Of a DNA stretch of 64,000 bases, positions 8,750 to 17,130 are shown in pieces. The notes under the pieces are model-generated. The model was not told the origin of the DNA. It searched no databases and was given only the letters and a program-made list of their open reading frames with translations. The stretch's first letter is position 1. Each line of letters opens with the position of its first letter. This DNA comes from Nitrobacter sp035546855. GTDB lineage: Bacteria > Pseudomonadota > Alphaproteobacteria > Rhizobiales > Xanthobacteraceae. Where the stretch lies: contig DASZVY010000057.1 in NCBI GenBank assembly GCA_035546855.1, forward strand, positions 5,062 to 69,061, read 5' to 3'. The translations under genes were made by a program, and so were the position numbers.

Positions 8750-9745
8750 ATGATCGACATGCCGCCGCTCCGGTTCGCGCAGACGAACGGGATTCGCATG
8801 GGGTACTACGACGCGGGTCCGGGGACGGACGCGCCGCCGTTCGTGCTGTGCCACGGCTGGCCCGAACTGGCCTTCTCATGGCGGCACCAGATCAAGACCC
8901 TGAGCGAGGCCGGCTTTCGCGTCATCGCGCCGGACCAGCGCGGCTATGGCGCGACCGACCGGCCGGAGAAGGTCGAGGATTATGACCTCGAGCACCTGAC
9001 CGGCGATCTGGTCGGGCTGCTCGATCATCTCGGGATCGACAAGGCGGTCTTCGTCGGGCACGACTGGGGCGGTTTCGTCGTCTGGCAGATGGCGTTGCGC
9101 CATCCCGGTCGTGTCGCCGGCGTGGTCGGCGTCAACACGCCGCATACGCCGCGCGCGCCGATCGACCCGATCGCGCTGTTCCGCCAGCGTTTCGGGGACA
9201 GCATGTACATCGTGCAGTTCCAGGATCCCGCGCGCGAGCCGGATCGCATTTTCGGCAGCCGGGTCGAGCAGGTGTTCGACGCCTTCATGCGCAAGCCGCT
9301 GCCACGCAAGGACGACACGCCGGCGCAGCCTGCTGCCGCGGGTGTCGGTGCGTCGCCCAAGACCAATCTGGCCTTCCCCCAGATGATCGCGGCCTACGAT
9401 GCGAAGCACGATCCGCGCACGCCGATCCTGTCGGCTGAGGAAAAGAAAGTGTTCGTCGATGCCTTCACGAAGACGGGCTTCACCGGCGGCATCAACTGGT
9501 ACCGCAACATGACCCGCAACTGGGAGCGATCGGCGGACCTCGATCACACGGTGCGGGTGCCAGCGCTGATGATCATGGCCGAGAACGACGCGGTGCTGCC
9601 GCCGTCCGCCGCCGACGGCATGGAAAAGATCATCCCCGACCTGGAAAAATATCTGGTGCGCGACAGCGGCCATTGGACGCAGCAGGAAAAGCCGGAGGAG
9701 GTCAGCGCCAAGCTGATCGAATGGCGTAAGAAGCGGTTTGGATAG
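8750..9745 (+). CDS. Alpha/beta hydrolase, epoxide hydrolase type
   Basis: This 331-aa protein has the epoxide-hydrolase features HGWPEL (oxyanion HGxP, residues 35-38), the nucleophile elbow GHDWGG with Asp105 in place of Ser, the loop PDQRGYGATDRP, and a C-terminal DSGHWTQQEKP with the general-base His. An acidic residue in MAENDAVLPP completes the triad. The frame is open upstream, but the ATG at 8750 gives the family length. It starts 10 bases after the WS/DGAT stop. A palindromic repeat separates it from the P450 gene. It may hydrolyse epoxides made by that P450, which is inference. Fluoroacetate dehalogenases share this fold and are the main alternative. Confidence 0.88.
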   Translation: MIDMPPLRFAQTNGIRMGYYDAGPGTDAPPFVLCHGWPELAFSWRHQIKTLSEAGFRVIAPDQRGYGATDRPEKVEDYDLEHLTGDLVGLLDHLGIDKAVFVGHDWGGFVVWQMALRHPGRVAGVVGVNTPHTPRAPIDPIALFRQRFGDSMYIVQFQDPAREPDRIFGSRVEQVFDAFMRKPLPRKDDTPAQPAAAGVGASPKTNLAFPQMIAAYDAKHDPRTPILSAEEKKVFVDAFTKTGFTGGINWYRNMTRNWERSADLDHTVRVPALMIMAENDAVLPPSAADGMEKIIPDLEKYLVRDSGHWTQQEKPEEVSAKLIEWRKKRFG

Positions 9746-9746
9746 A

Positions 9747-9822
9747 CGTCATTGCGAGCGAAGCGAAGCAATCCAGTGGGAGAAAACTGGATTGCTTTGT
9801 TGCTTCGCTCCTCGCAATGACG
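9747..9822. repeat. REP-like palindrome, type A
   Basis: The left arm reads CGTCATTGCGAGCGAAGCGA then AGCAATCCAG, and the right arm returns as CTGGATTGCTT...CTTCGCTC...GCAATGACG. Related copies occur at 22438-22552, 37272-37391 and 48388-48467. All four lie between genes that run in the same direction. Here the element separates the epoxide hydrolase and P450 genes, ending 23 bases before the P450 start. Confidence 0.85.
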
Positions 9823-9845
9823 ATCTGAGTTGAAGGAAATTTCAA

Positions 9846-12800
9846 ATGTCGTCGACAAACCGTCTCGACCCGATTCCGCATCCGCCGACCAGGCCGGTGG
9901 TCGGCAACATGCTGTCGATCGACTCGGCCGCGCCGGTCCAGAACTTGGTGCAGCTCGCCAAGGAACTCGGGCCGATCTACTGGCTCGACATGATGGGCGC
10001 GCCGATGGTCATCGTTTCCGGACACGATCTGGTCGATGAATTGTGCGACGAGAAGCGGTTCGACAAGTCGGTGCGCGGCGCGTTGCGCCGGGTCCGCGCG
10101 ATTGCCGGAGACGGCCTGTTCACCGCCGACACCAGCGCCCCGAACTGGAGCAAGGCGCATAACATCCTGCTGCAGCCGTTCGGCAATCGGGCGATGCAGT
10201 CGTACCACCCAAGCATGGTCGATATCGCCGAGCAACTCGTGAAGAAATGGGAGCGCCTCAATCCCGACGAGGAGGTCGATGTCGTGCACGACATGACCGC
10301 GCTGACGCTCGACACCATCGGGCTGTGCGGTTTCGACTATCGTTTCAACTCGTTCTATCGCCGCGACTATCACCCCTTCGTCGAGTCGCTGGTGCGCTCG
10401 CTCGAAACTATCATGATGACGCGCGGGTTGCCGCTCGAAAAGATCTGGATGCAGAAGCGCAACCGCGATCTCGCGACCGACGTCGCCTTCATGAACAAGA
10501 TGGTGGACGACGTGATCGCGGCGCGGCGCAGCGGCGGTGATTCCGATGGCAACAAGGACATGCTCAACGCCATGCTGACCGGCGTTGACAAGGCGACCGG
10601 CGAGCAGCTCGACGACGTCAACATCCGCTACCAGATCAACACGTTCCTGATCGCGGGTCACGAGACCACCAGCGGCCTGCTGTCCTACGCGATCTATGCG
10701 ATGCTCAAGCATCCCGACGTGATGAAGAAGGCCTATGAGGAAGTCGATCGCGTGTTCGGCTCCGACCTCGAGGCAAAGCCGACCTATCAGCAGGTGGCGC
10801 AGCTCACCTACATCACGCAGATCCTGAAAGAATCCCTGCGGCTGTGGCCGCCGGCCCCGGCGTTTGCCGTGTCGCCGTACCAGGACGAAGTGATCGGCGG
10901 CAAGTACAAGCTCAAGAAGGGATCGTTCCTGCTGGTGCTGGCGGCGGCGCTGCATCGCGACCCGGCGGTATGGGGGCCGAAACCGGACGTGTTCGACCCC
11001 GAGAATTTCAGCCACGAGGCCGAGGCGAAGCGTCCGGTCAACGCCTGGAAGCCGTTCGGCAACGGCCAGCGCGCCTGCATCGGGCGCGGCTTCGCCATGC
11101 ACGAGGCGGCGCTTGCGCTCGGCATGATCCTGCAGCGCTTCAAGCTGATCGATCACCAGCGCTATCAGTTGCACTTGAAGGAAACGCTGACGATCAAACC
11201 CGAGGGCTTCAAGATCAAGGTTCGTCCGCGCCCCGACAGCGAGCGCACCGTCAAGGGGCCGTCAGCAACTAGCGGAGCGGCGAAGCCCGCGGCGACGCAG
11301 TCGCGCCCGCGGCCCGGCCACAACACGCCACTGCTGGTGCTGTACGGCTCCAATCTCGGCACGGCGGAAGAACTGGCAACGCGTGTTGCCGACCTCGCCG
11401 GGGTCAACGGTTTCGCGACAAGGCTCGCGCCGCTCGACGAGGCGGTCGGCAAGTTGCCGAAGGAGGGCGGCGTGCTGATCTTCGCTGCCTCCTACAACGG
11501 CGCGCCGCCCGACAATGCGGCGCAGTTCGTGACGTGGCTGCAAGGCGATTTGCCGAAGGATGCTTTCGCCGGCGTCAAGTACGCGATCTTCGGCTGCGGC
11601 AACAGCGACTGGGCGGCGACCTATCAGTCGGTGCCGCGCCTGATCGACGAGCAACTGGCGGCGCACGGTGCGACCAACGTGTTCGAGCGCGGCGAGGGTA
11701 ATGCACGCGAGGATCTCGACGGACAATTCGAGGCCTGGTACGCCAAGCTCGGTCCGCATGCGGTGAGGGCGCTCGGCATCGACGCCAAGTTCAGCCGCAG
11801 CGCCAGCGACGCGCCGCTGTACCGGATCGAGCCGGTGGCTCCGGCCGTTGTGAACACGCTCGCCAGCCTCGGCGGCGCGGTGCCGATGAAGGTGCTCTCC
11901 AATACCGAGTTGCAGAACCATGCCGGTCCCAATGCCTCGGATCGTTCGACGCGGCATATCGAGGTGGAATTGCCGCCGGGCACGAGCTATCGCGCGGGCG
12001 ATCATCTCAGCATCATTCCGCGCAACGATCCGGCGCTGGTCGATTCCGTGGCGCGTCGTTTCGGCTTCCTGCCGACCGACCAGATCCGCTTGCAGGCGCC
12101 GGAAGGCCGTCGTGCGCAATTGCCGGTGGGGCAGGCGGTATCGGTCGGACGGTTGCTGGCCGAGTTCGTCGAGTTGCAGCAGATCGCGACGCGCAAGCAA
12201 ATCCAGATCATGGCGGAGAATACGCGCTGCCCGATGACCAAGCCGAAACTCCTTGGCCTCCTTGGGGACGATGCCGAGTCACAGGAACGCTACCGCTCCG
12301 AGGTGATGGCGAAGCGCAAGTCGGTGTTCGATCTGCTGGAGGAATTTCCCGCCTGCGATCTGCCGTTCCATGCTTACCTGGAAATGCTGTCGCTGTTGGC
12401 GCCTCGCTATTATTCGATCTCGTCGTCGCCATTGGCGGAGCCGTCGCGGTGCAGCGTCACCGTCGGCGTGGTCGAGGGACCGGCTGCTTCGGGACGCGGC
12501 CGTTACAAGGGTATCTGCTCGAACTACATGGCGGGCCGGCGCCCGGGCGATACGGTCTATGCCTCGGTGCGTGAGACCAAGGCGGGCTTCCGCCTGCCCG
12601 GGAATCCGGCGACGCCGATCATCATGATCGGCCCCGGCACCGGCCTTGCGCCGTTCCGCGGCTTCCTGCAGGAGCGTGCGGCGATGATGGCCCAGGGCGC
12701 GTCACTTGGGCCATCGATGCTGTTCTTCGGCTGCCGCCATCCGGAGCAGGATTACCTCTATGCGGACGAACTGAAGGACGTCGCCGATCTCGGGATCACC

Positions 12801-13073
12801 GAACTGCACGTCGCGTTCTCGCGCGCGGACGCGGACAAGACCTACGTGCAGCACCTGATCGCGCAGCAGAAGGATCGGGTCTGGGATCTGATCGAGAAGG
12901 GCGCGATCGTCTATGTCTGCGGCGATGGCGGCAGAATGGAGCCGGACGTCAAGGCAGCATTGACGGCGATCTATCGCGACAAGACCGGCGCTGACGAAGC
13001 TGCCGCGGTGCGCTGGATCGAGGAAATGGGCGCCGCCAATCACTACGTGCTCGACGTGTGGGCGGGGGGATAG
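9846..13073 (+). CDS. Self-sufficient cytochrome P450/NADPH-P450 reductase, CYP102 (P450 BM3) type
   Basis: This 1075-aa fusion hydroxylates fatty acids or similar substrates using NADPH without a partner. The heme domain (1 to about 460) has the BM3-like GDGLFT with Phe92 at the place of BM3 Phe87, I-helix AGHETT (270-275), ExxR (329-332), and the heme loop FGNGQRACIG with Cys411. A linker near 465-495 leads to a flavodoxin domain (LYGSNLGTAEELA), then the FAD site RYYSISSSPL, the NADP site IGPGTGLAPFRGF and a C-terminus DVWAGG like BM3. By my alignment, BM3 Arg47 and Tyr51, which hold the fatty-acid carboxylate, are Ala52 and Ile56 here. It is the last gene of the lipid-oriented run. Confidence 0.96.
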   Translation: MSSTNRLDPIPHPPTRPVVGNMLSIDSAAPVQNLVQLAKELGPIYWLDMMGAPMVIVSGHDLVDELCDEKRFDKSVRGALRRVRAIAGDGLFTADTSAPNWSKAHNILLQPFGNRAMQSYHPSMVDIAEQLVKKWERLNPDEEVDVVHDMTALTLDTIGLCGFDYRFNSFYRRDYHPFVESLVRSLETIMMTRGLPLEKIWMQKRNRDLATDVAFMNKMVDDVIAARRSGGDSDGNKDMLNAMLTGVDKATGEQLDDVNIRYQINTFLIAGHETTSGLLSYAIYAMLKHPDVMKKAYEEVDRVFGSDLEAKPTYQQVAQLTYITQILKESLRLWPPAPAFAVSPYQDEVIGGKYKLKKGSFLLVLAAALHRDPAVWGPKPDVFDPENFSHEAEAKRPVNAWKPFGNGQRACIGRGFAMHEAALALGMILQRFKLIDHQRYQLHLKETLTIKPEGFKIKVRPRPDSERTVKGPSATSGAAKPAATQSRPRPGHNTPLLVLYGSNLGTAEELATRVADLAGVNGFATRLAPLDEAVGKLPKEGGVLIFAASYNGAPPDNAAQFVTWLQGDLPKDAFAGVKYAIFGCGNSDWAATYQSVPRLIDEQLAAHGATNVFERGEGNAREDLDGQFEAWYAKLGPHAVRALGIDAKFSRSASDAPLYRIEPVAPAVVNTLASLGGAVPMKVLSNTELQNHAGPNASDRSTRHIEVELPPGTSYRAGDHLSIIPRNDPALVDSVARRFGFLPTDQIRLQAPEGRRAQLPVGQAVSVGRLLAEFVELQQIATRKQIQIMAENTRCPMTKPKLLGLLGDDAESQERYRSEVMAKRKSVFDLLEEFPACDLPFHAYLEMLSLLAPRYYSISSSPLAEPSRCSVTVGVVEGPAASGRGRYKGICSNYMAGRRPGDTVYASVRETKAGFRLPGNPATPIIMIGPGTGLAPFRGFLQERAAMMAQGASLGPSMLFFGCRHPEQDYLYADELKDVADLGITELHVAFSRADADKTYVQHLIAQQKDRVWDLIEKGAIVYVCGDGGRMEPDVKAALTAIYRDKTGADEAAAVRWIEEMGAANHYVLDVWAGG

Positions 13074-13120
13074 TTCAGCGGAAGGTCGAGCCGCGGGTTG
13101 CTCTGCAATTGCATTTAATC

Positions 13121-13140
13121 ATCCCCGCGAAGGCGGGGAT
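13121..13140. terminator. Short hairpin repeat between convergent genes
   Basis: ATCCCCGC (13121-13128) and GCGGGGAT (13133-13140) form a perfect 8-bp stem with a GAAG loop. It lies between the P450 gene (ending 13073) and the convergent hydrolase gene (ending 13204), so it could end transcripts from both sides. The same unit is a common REP-like sequence in alphaproteobacteria, to my knowledge. Confidence 0.55.
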
Positions 13141-13203
13141 CCAGTATTTCAGTGGGCCTGGGGCTCGGGCGTGCATCGCGCTGCGAGGGCGCAACCGCAT
13201 GCG

Positions 13204-14124
13204 TCAGCGGCTGGCGGCGCTTGCCGCCTTGGCGTGATCGGCGATGGCGCCGATGATCTGCGGCCACATCGGGATCGGCAAGGCGTGGCCCATGCCGTCG
13301 ATCATCAGGAGTTTGGCGCCGGGAATCGAAGCTGCGGTGTCCTTGCCGCCTTCCGGCCGCACCAGCGGATCGACGGTGCCATGAATGACCAGCGTCGGCG
13401 CCGTCACCTTGCGCAGTCGCTCCTTGCGGCTGCCTGAGGCGAGGATCGCGCGCAACTGCCGTCCCACACCGGCCGGATTGAGCCCGCGCGCAAAGGTGCG
13501 CTCGGCACGCTCGCGGTCCTTGGCTTCGTCGAGCGGGAAGCTGCCGACGCGTAGCACTTTCCAGGTCTGCGCGTAACGGACGATATACTCGTCGTGGGTC
13601 GTCACCGGCGGCGCCATCAGCACGGCGGTCGCTTCCCGCGTCGGCGGTGGAACCTTGGGATTGCCGGTCGTCGACATGATCGACGTCAGTGATTTCACGC
13701 GCTGCGGGTACGAGATGGCGATCTCCTGCGCGATCATGCCGCCCATGGAAGCGCCGACGATATGAGCGGACGGAATGCCGAGCGTATCCATCAGGCCGAT
13801 GACGTCGTTCGCCATGTCGCTGAGCCGATATGGCGCCTCGACCGGAATTTTCAGGAATCGCAGCTTGAGCAGTTCGAGCGCGGTCAGTTTCTTGCCGCCG
13901 CTCATCTTGGTGGACTGGCCGATGTCGCGGTTGTCGAAACGGATCACGCGGAAGCCGCGCTGTGCGAGATCCGCGCAGAATTCATCGTCCCAATGGATCA
14001 TCTGGGCGCCGAGCCCCATGATCAGCAGGAGGGGTTCGGCATCGTCGCGGCCGAAGATGTCATAGCAGAGCTCGATGCCGTTGGCTTTCGCCATACGGGG
14101 CGGCTGATGCGGAAGTTCGGTCAC
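13204..14124 (-). CDS. Alpha/beta fold hydrolase
   Basis: This 306-aa hydrolase has a strong classical triad: nucleophile elbow GASMGG (Ser126), acid HGTVDPLV and base GMGHALP. The family signature FDNRDIGQSTK lies near residue 63. The opening (MAKANGIELCYDIFG) is typical of esterases and of lactonase- or 3-oxoadipate-enol-lactonase-like proteins. It is divergent from the mini-PhaE/PhaC operon, with 182 bases between start codons. A role in PHA or acyl-ester metabolism, for example as a depolymerase-like esterase, is plausible from position only. No signal peptide is seen. Confidence 0.87.
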   Translation of the reverse strand: MTELPHQPPRMAKANGIELCYDIFGRDDAEPLLLIMGLGAQMIHWDDEFCADLAQRGFRVIRFDNRDIGQSTKMSGGKKLTALELLKLRFLKIPVEAPYRLSDMANDVIGLMDTLGIPSAHIVGASMGGMIAQEIAISYPQRVKSLTSIMSTTGNPKVPPPTREATAVLMAPPVTTHDEYIVRYAQTWKVLRVGSFPLDEAKDRERAERTFARGLNPAGVGRQLRAILASGSRKERLRKVTAPTLVIHGTVDPLVRPEGGKDTAASIPGAKLLMIDGMGHALPIPMWPQIIGAIADHAKAASAASR

Positions 14125-14306
14125 CGGTCGCTCCTCGGAGGTATTGCGGTCGGGAAGCTATGGCACGGTTGCCGATCCGCCAAAAGTCCCGAGTTCACTA
14201 TCGCGCCGGCAAACCAGCGCAGGTGTGTTGACCGTGCCTGCGCAAAAGTATGGAATGCGGAAAAACGAGTTGGGCTCATGAGGCACCAGCCGTTCCGGAG
14301 GACTTC

Positions 14307-14687
14307 ATGGCGGACAAGAGCAGCGATCCTCTCGCGATGTGGCACACCATGCTCGGCGAGATGGAAAAAAACTACAATACCTTCGCCACCCAGGCGATGC
14401 AGTCACCTGAATTCAGCAAGGTCATGAATCAGGTCGGCGGCGTGACGGCCGGCGCGCAGAAGCAACTCGGCGACCTCATGGAAAAATACCTCGCCGCCAT
14501 GAATCTGCCGAGCCGCGCGCAGGTCGTCAGCCTTGGTGAACGACTGCACGCGATCGAACGCCAACTGAACGAGATTACCGCGCTGCTGCGGCAGGTGCAT
14601 CACAATTCAGCCGCGCCCGACGATGGTTACGGCGCGCCACGGCCGCCACGGACGAGGCGTCCGCCTTCCGAGGGAGAGGCAAAATGA
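14307..14687 (+). CDS. Short PhaE-like PHA synthase accessory protein
   Basis: This encodes a 126-aa, mostly helical protein. Its start ATG at 14307 follows CCGGAGGAC. The central part (SRAQVVSLGERLHAIERQLN) resembles the C-terminal 'DxLxERLxxIExRL' helix of class III PHA synthase subunit PhaE, and its N-terminal part (MWHTMLGEMEKNYN) resembles PhaE openings. True PhaE proteins are about 350 aa, so this is a much reduced version. It overlaps the following phaC-like gene by ATGA, indicating translational coupling and probably a physical complex. The tail is Pro/Arg rich and likely disordered. The alternative is an unrelated coiled-coil adaptor. Confidence 0.75.
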   Translation: MADKSSDPLAMWHTMLGEMEKNYNTFATQAMQSPEFSKVMNQVGGVTAGAQKQLGDLMEKYLAAMNLPSRAQVVSLGERLHAIERQLNEITALLRQVHHNSAAPDDGYGAPRPPRTRRPPSEGEAK

Positions 14688-15766
14688 ATCCCCGGCCTGG
14701 ACTGGATCTGGCGTCGATTCCGGAGCGTATCCAGACCGAAGTGCAGCGTGCGATCCAGCGCAGCATCAAGGGCGTGGAATACATCGCGTCAGCGGGGCCG
14801 ACGCCGGGCGAGACGCCCAAGGATATCATCCTGTCGCGCGGCACCATGCAGCTCTATCACTACCGGCCGATGGCTGATGAAATCTACCGCATCCCGATCC
14901 TGATCGTGATGGCGACCACCAATCGCGGCTATATTCTCGATCTCGCGCCGGGCCAGAGCCTGGTCGAATTCCTGCTCAATCGCGGTTTCGACGTTTACAT
15001 GCTGGACTGGACCGCGCCGAAACCGGAAGAGAAAAACCTGAGGATGGAGGACTATGTTCTCGGTTTCATTCCCGATTGCATCAAGGCCGTGCAGCGCGAC
15101 TCCGGCGAGACCGATATCAATATCGTCGCCTATTGTTTCGGCGCGGTGCTGTCGATCATGTATGCGTCGATCTTTGCCGACGGGCCGCTGAAGAATCTGG
15201 TCTGTTTCACCACGCCGATCGATTTCCGCGAGATGAAACTGTTCCAGAGTTTTGCCGATCGTCGCTATTTCGACGTCGACCGGCTCGTGGACAGCATCGG
15301 CAACGTGCCGCCGGAAATGATCCTGACGTCATTCGACATGCTGCGGCCCGCCGCGCGGGTGATGAGCCAGGTGCAGTTGTGGGAGAACATCTGGAACGAC
15401 GAATACGTCAAGTCTTACCGGATGATGGACAAATGGGGCTCCGATACGCTGCCGCTTGCGGGGGAATATTTCCGTGCCATCACCAAGGATCTGATGTGGG
15501 ACAACAAGCTCTACAACGACACCATGACAGTCGGCGGCCGCGCGGTCGACCTGTCGAAGATCAAGGTGCCGATCCTCCACGCCATGGCCGAGCACGATCA
15601 CATCGTGCCCTATGAGGCGGCAAAGCATCTGATCGCCAAGGTGGGATCGTCAGACAAGGAAGAAGTCATTCTCAAGGGCGGTCATGTCAGTCTTGTCGCC
15701 GGCGCCAATGCCGTCAAGCGGCTGTGGCCGAAACTCGAGTCCTGGTTGAGCAAGAGGTCGATATGA
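14684..15766 (+). CDS. phaC: Class III-type polyhydroxyalkanoate synthase subunit PhaC
   Basis: This 360-aa alpha/beta-hydrolase-fold synthase would polymerise 3-hydroxyacyl-CoA. Length and catalytic residue positions match class III PhaC: Cys151 in VAYCFGA, Asp305 in AEHDHIVP and His334 in KGGHVSLVAG (Allochromatium PhaC, as I recall it, has C149, D302 and H331). Other PhaC features are DVYMLDWT and WENIWNDEY. The lipase-box-like motif GxCxG is AYCFG here, with Ala for the first Gly. It overlaps the upstream PhaE-like gene and the downstream GNAT gene by ATGA. A phasin gene follows, which supports a storage-granule role. Confidence 0.88.
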   Translation: MNPRPGLDLASIPERIQTEVQRAIQRSIKGVEYIASAGPTPGETPKDIILSRGTMQLYHYRPMADEIYRIPILIVMATTNRGYILDLAPGQSLVEFLLNRGFDVYMLDWTAPKPEEKNLRMEDYVLGFIPDCIKAVQRDSGETDINIVAYCFGAVLSIMYASIFADGPLKNLVCFTTPIDFREMKLFQSFADRRYFDVDRLVDSIGNVPPEMILTSFDMLRPAARVMSQVQLWENIWNDEYVKSYRMMDKWGSDTLPLAGEYFRAITKDLMWDNKLYNDTMTVGGRAVDLSKIKVPILHAMAEHDHIVPYEAAKHLIAKVGSSDKEEVILKGGHVSLVAGANAVKRLWPKLESWLSKRSI

Positions 15767-16362
15767 ATACCACCGAGGCCCGTTCCTATCCGCGCCATGT
15801 GAAGACAGAGGCGGGCGACATCGAGTTCCGGCTGATGACGGCGGCCGACGAGGCGGCGGTGCTCGATTTCGCACAAAAACTGCCGGTGCACGATCTGCTG
15901 TTCCTGCCGCGCAATATCAGCCAGCCCAAGGTCCTCTCGGCCTGGATCCGCGAGATCGAGCGCGGAGCCATCATCAGCGTTCTCGCGCTCAAGGCAGGCA
16001 AGGTTGTCGGCTGCGGCACCATTGTCTCCGATCCGCATTCATGGTCGCCCCATGTCGGCGGCATCCGCATGGTGGTCTCTCTGGATGTGCGCGGGCAGGG
16101 CGTCGGCCGCGCGCTCTCGCAGGAGACGTTCGCGCTGGCGCTCGGCTCCGGGCTTGAACGGCTGGTGGTGCAGATGACCACGGATCAGCAGGGCGCCATC
16201 GCCCTGTTCGAGGGGCTTGGCTTCAAGGCCGAGGCGTTGTTGCGCGACCATGTCCGCGACGCCACCGGCGCCACCCATGACATCGTCGTGCTCGGCCATA
16301 ACGTCGCGCATGTCCGCGCCCAGATGGAGGCCTTTGGCCTGCCGGAGGCGGTGCAGAATTAG
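15763..16362 (+). CDS. GNAT family N-acetyltransferase
   Basis: This 199-aa GNAT-fold acyltransferase has the acetyl-CoA pyrophosphate-binding loop as RGQGVGRAL (motif A, R/Q-x-x-G-x-G/A) after the strand GGIRMVVSLDV. The second conserved part is GAIALFEGLGFKAEALLRDHV. The ATG overlaps the phaC stop as ATGA, so synthesis is coupled to the PHA synthase. Its target is unknown; it could modify the synthase, the granule proteins or a small molecule. No membrane segment or extra domain is seen apart from a short N-terminal extension. Confidence 0.88.
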   Translation: MNTTEARSYPRHVKTEAGDIEFRLMTAADEAAVLDFAQKLPVHDLLFLPRNISQPKVLSAWIREIERGAIISVLALKAGKVVGCGTIVSDPHSWSPHVGGIRMVVSLDVRGQGVGRALSQETFALALGSGLERLVVQMTTDQQGAIALFEGLGFKAEALLRDHVRDATGATHDIVVLGHNVAHVRAQMEAFGLPEAVQN

Positions 16363-16426
16363 GCTCGAACCGGACTCGTTTTTTATTAACCTCTCCGTCG
16401 AATTCACAGGTTCGTGATATCGCATC

Positions 16427-16445
16427 GCAACAAAGATGTTGCAAC
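16427..16445 (+). promoter_or_regulatory. Candidate PhaR-type operator upstream of the phasin gene
   Basis: GCAAC (16427-16431) and GTTGC (16438-16442) form an inverted repeat that continues into the perfect 8-base palindrome GTTGCAAC (16438-16445). TGC/GCA-rich dyads upstream of phasin genes are typical targets of the PHA-responsive repressor PhaR in alphaproteobacteria. It is about 90 bases before the phasin start. Binding is inferred and no phaR gene is in the window. Confidence 0.35.
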
Positions 16446-16534
16446 GCACAAGCGTTCATGCCATATAGCGATTGCCCCGGGCCAGTCCGGACGGGGTGAG
16501 CCCATAGCTCAAACCCGAGGATGGAGAGACCGCA

Positions 16535-17023
16535 ATGACCGTCGAAACCGATACCAATTCCGTGCTGAACACCTTCAAAGCCGCCTTCGCTCCCGTCACC
16601 GACGCGCTGAAGAACATCCAGAACGTGGAAGTTCCCGAGGCTGCGCGTGACTTCGTGAAGCGCACCACCGGAACCGCCAAGGAGCGCGCCGCCGATATCC
16701 ACGCCGGCTCCGAGAAGGTGACCGCTGCGATCGAAACCGCCGTGACCAATTCGGTCTCGGAAGCCGCCAAGGTCAGCCGCAACATCCAGCAAGCGATCTA
16801 CGAGGACGCCGAGGCGTTCTTCGCCGGTATCGACAAGCTGGTTTCCGCCAAGTCGGTCGGCGAAGCCGTCCAGATCCAGTCCGACCTGGCGCGCGCACGC
16901 AGCGAAGTTCTTGCGTCGCGGGCGAAGTCGGTCACCGAGTACTTCGGCAAGCTGGTCGCTGATGGCGCCAAGACCGCGCAGGACAACTTCTCCAAGGTCG
17001 CGTCCTACGGCAAGACCGCCTGA
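16535..17023 (+). CDS. Phasin family protein (PHA granule-associated)
   Basis: This 162-aa amphipathic helical protein matches the alphaproteobacterial phasin family. Its opening is TVETDTNSVLNTF, with a core of AARDFVKRTTGTAKERAADIH and a conserved end LVADGAKTAQDNFSKVASYGKTA. Such proteins coat PHA granules and control their number and size. The start ATG follows GGATGGAGAG. It lies 172 bases after the GNAT gene, with its own likely promoter and a PhaR-like dyad, and is followed by a strong terminator, so it is probably a separate, highly expressed transcript. Codon use and low Cys content fit an abundant structural protein. Confidence 0.93.
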   Translation: MTVETDTNSVLNTFKAAFAPVTDALKNIQNVEVPEAARDFVKRTTGTAKERAADIHAGSEKVTAAIETAVTNSVSEAAKVSRNIQQAIYEDAEAFFAGIDKLVSAKSVGEAVQIQSDLARARSEVLASRAKSVTEYFGKLVADGAKTAQDNFSKVASYGKTA

Positions 17024-17053
17024 TCGCGTCACCGTCGTATTCATCAGAGCTTC

Positions 17054-17086
17054 AAAGGCCCGCGTTTCGCGCGGGCCTTTGTTTTT
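17054..17086 (+). terminator. Rho-independent terminator after the phasin gene
   Basis: Arms AAAGGCCCGCG (17054-17064) and CGCGGGCCTTT (17070-17080) are perfectly complementary (11 bp, 5-base loop) and are followed by GTTTTT. It ends 63 bases after the phasin stop. This is the clearest intrinsic terminator in the window. Confidence 0.92.
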
Positions 17087-17130
17087 GACGCACGCCATCT
17101 GTGAGGTGCAGACTCGGCCGCGTGAGGACG

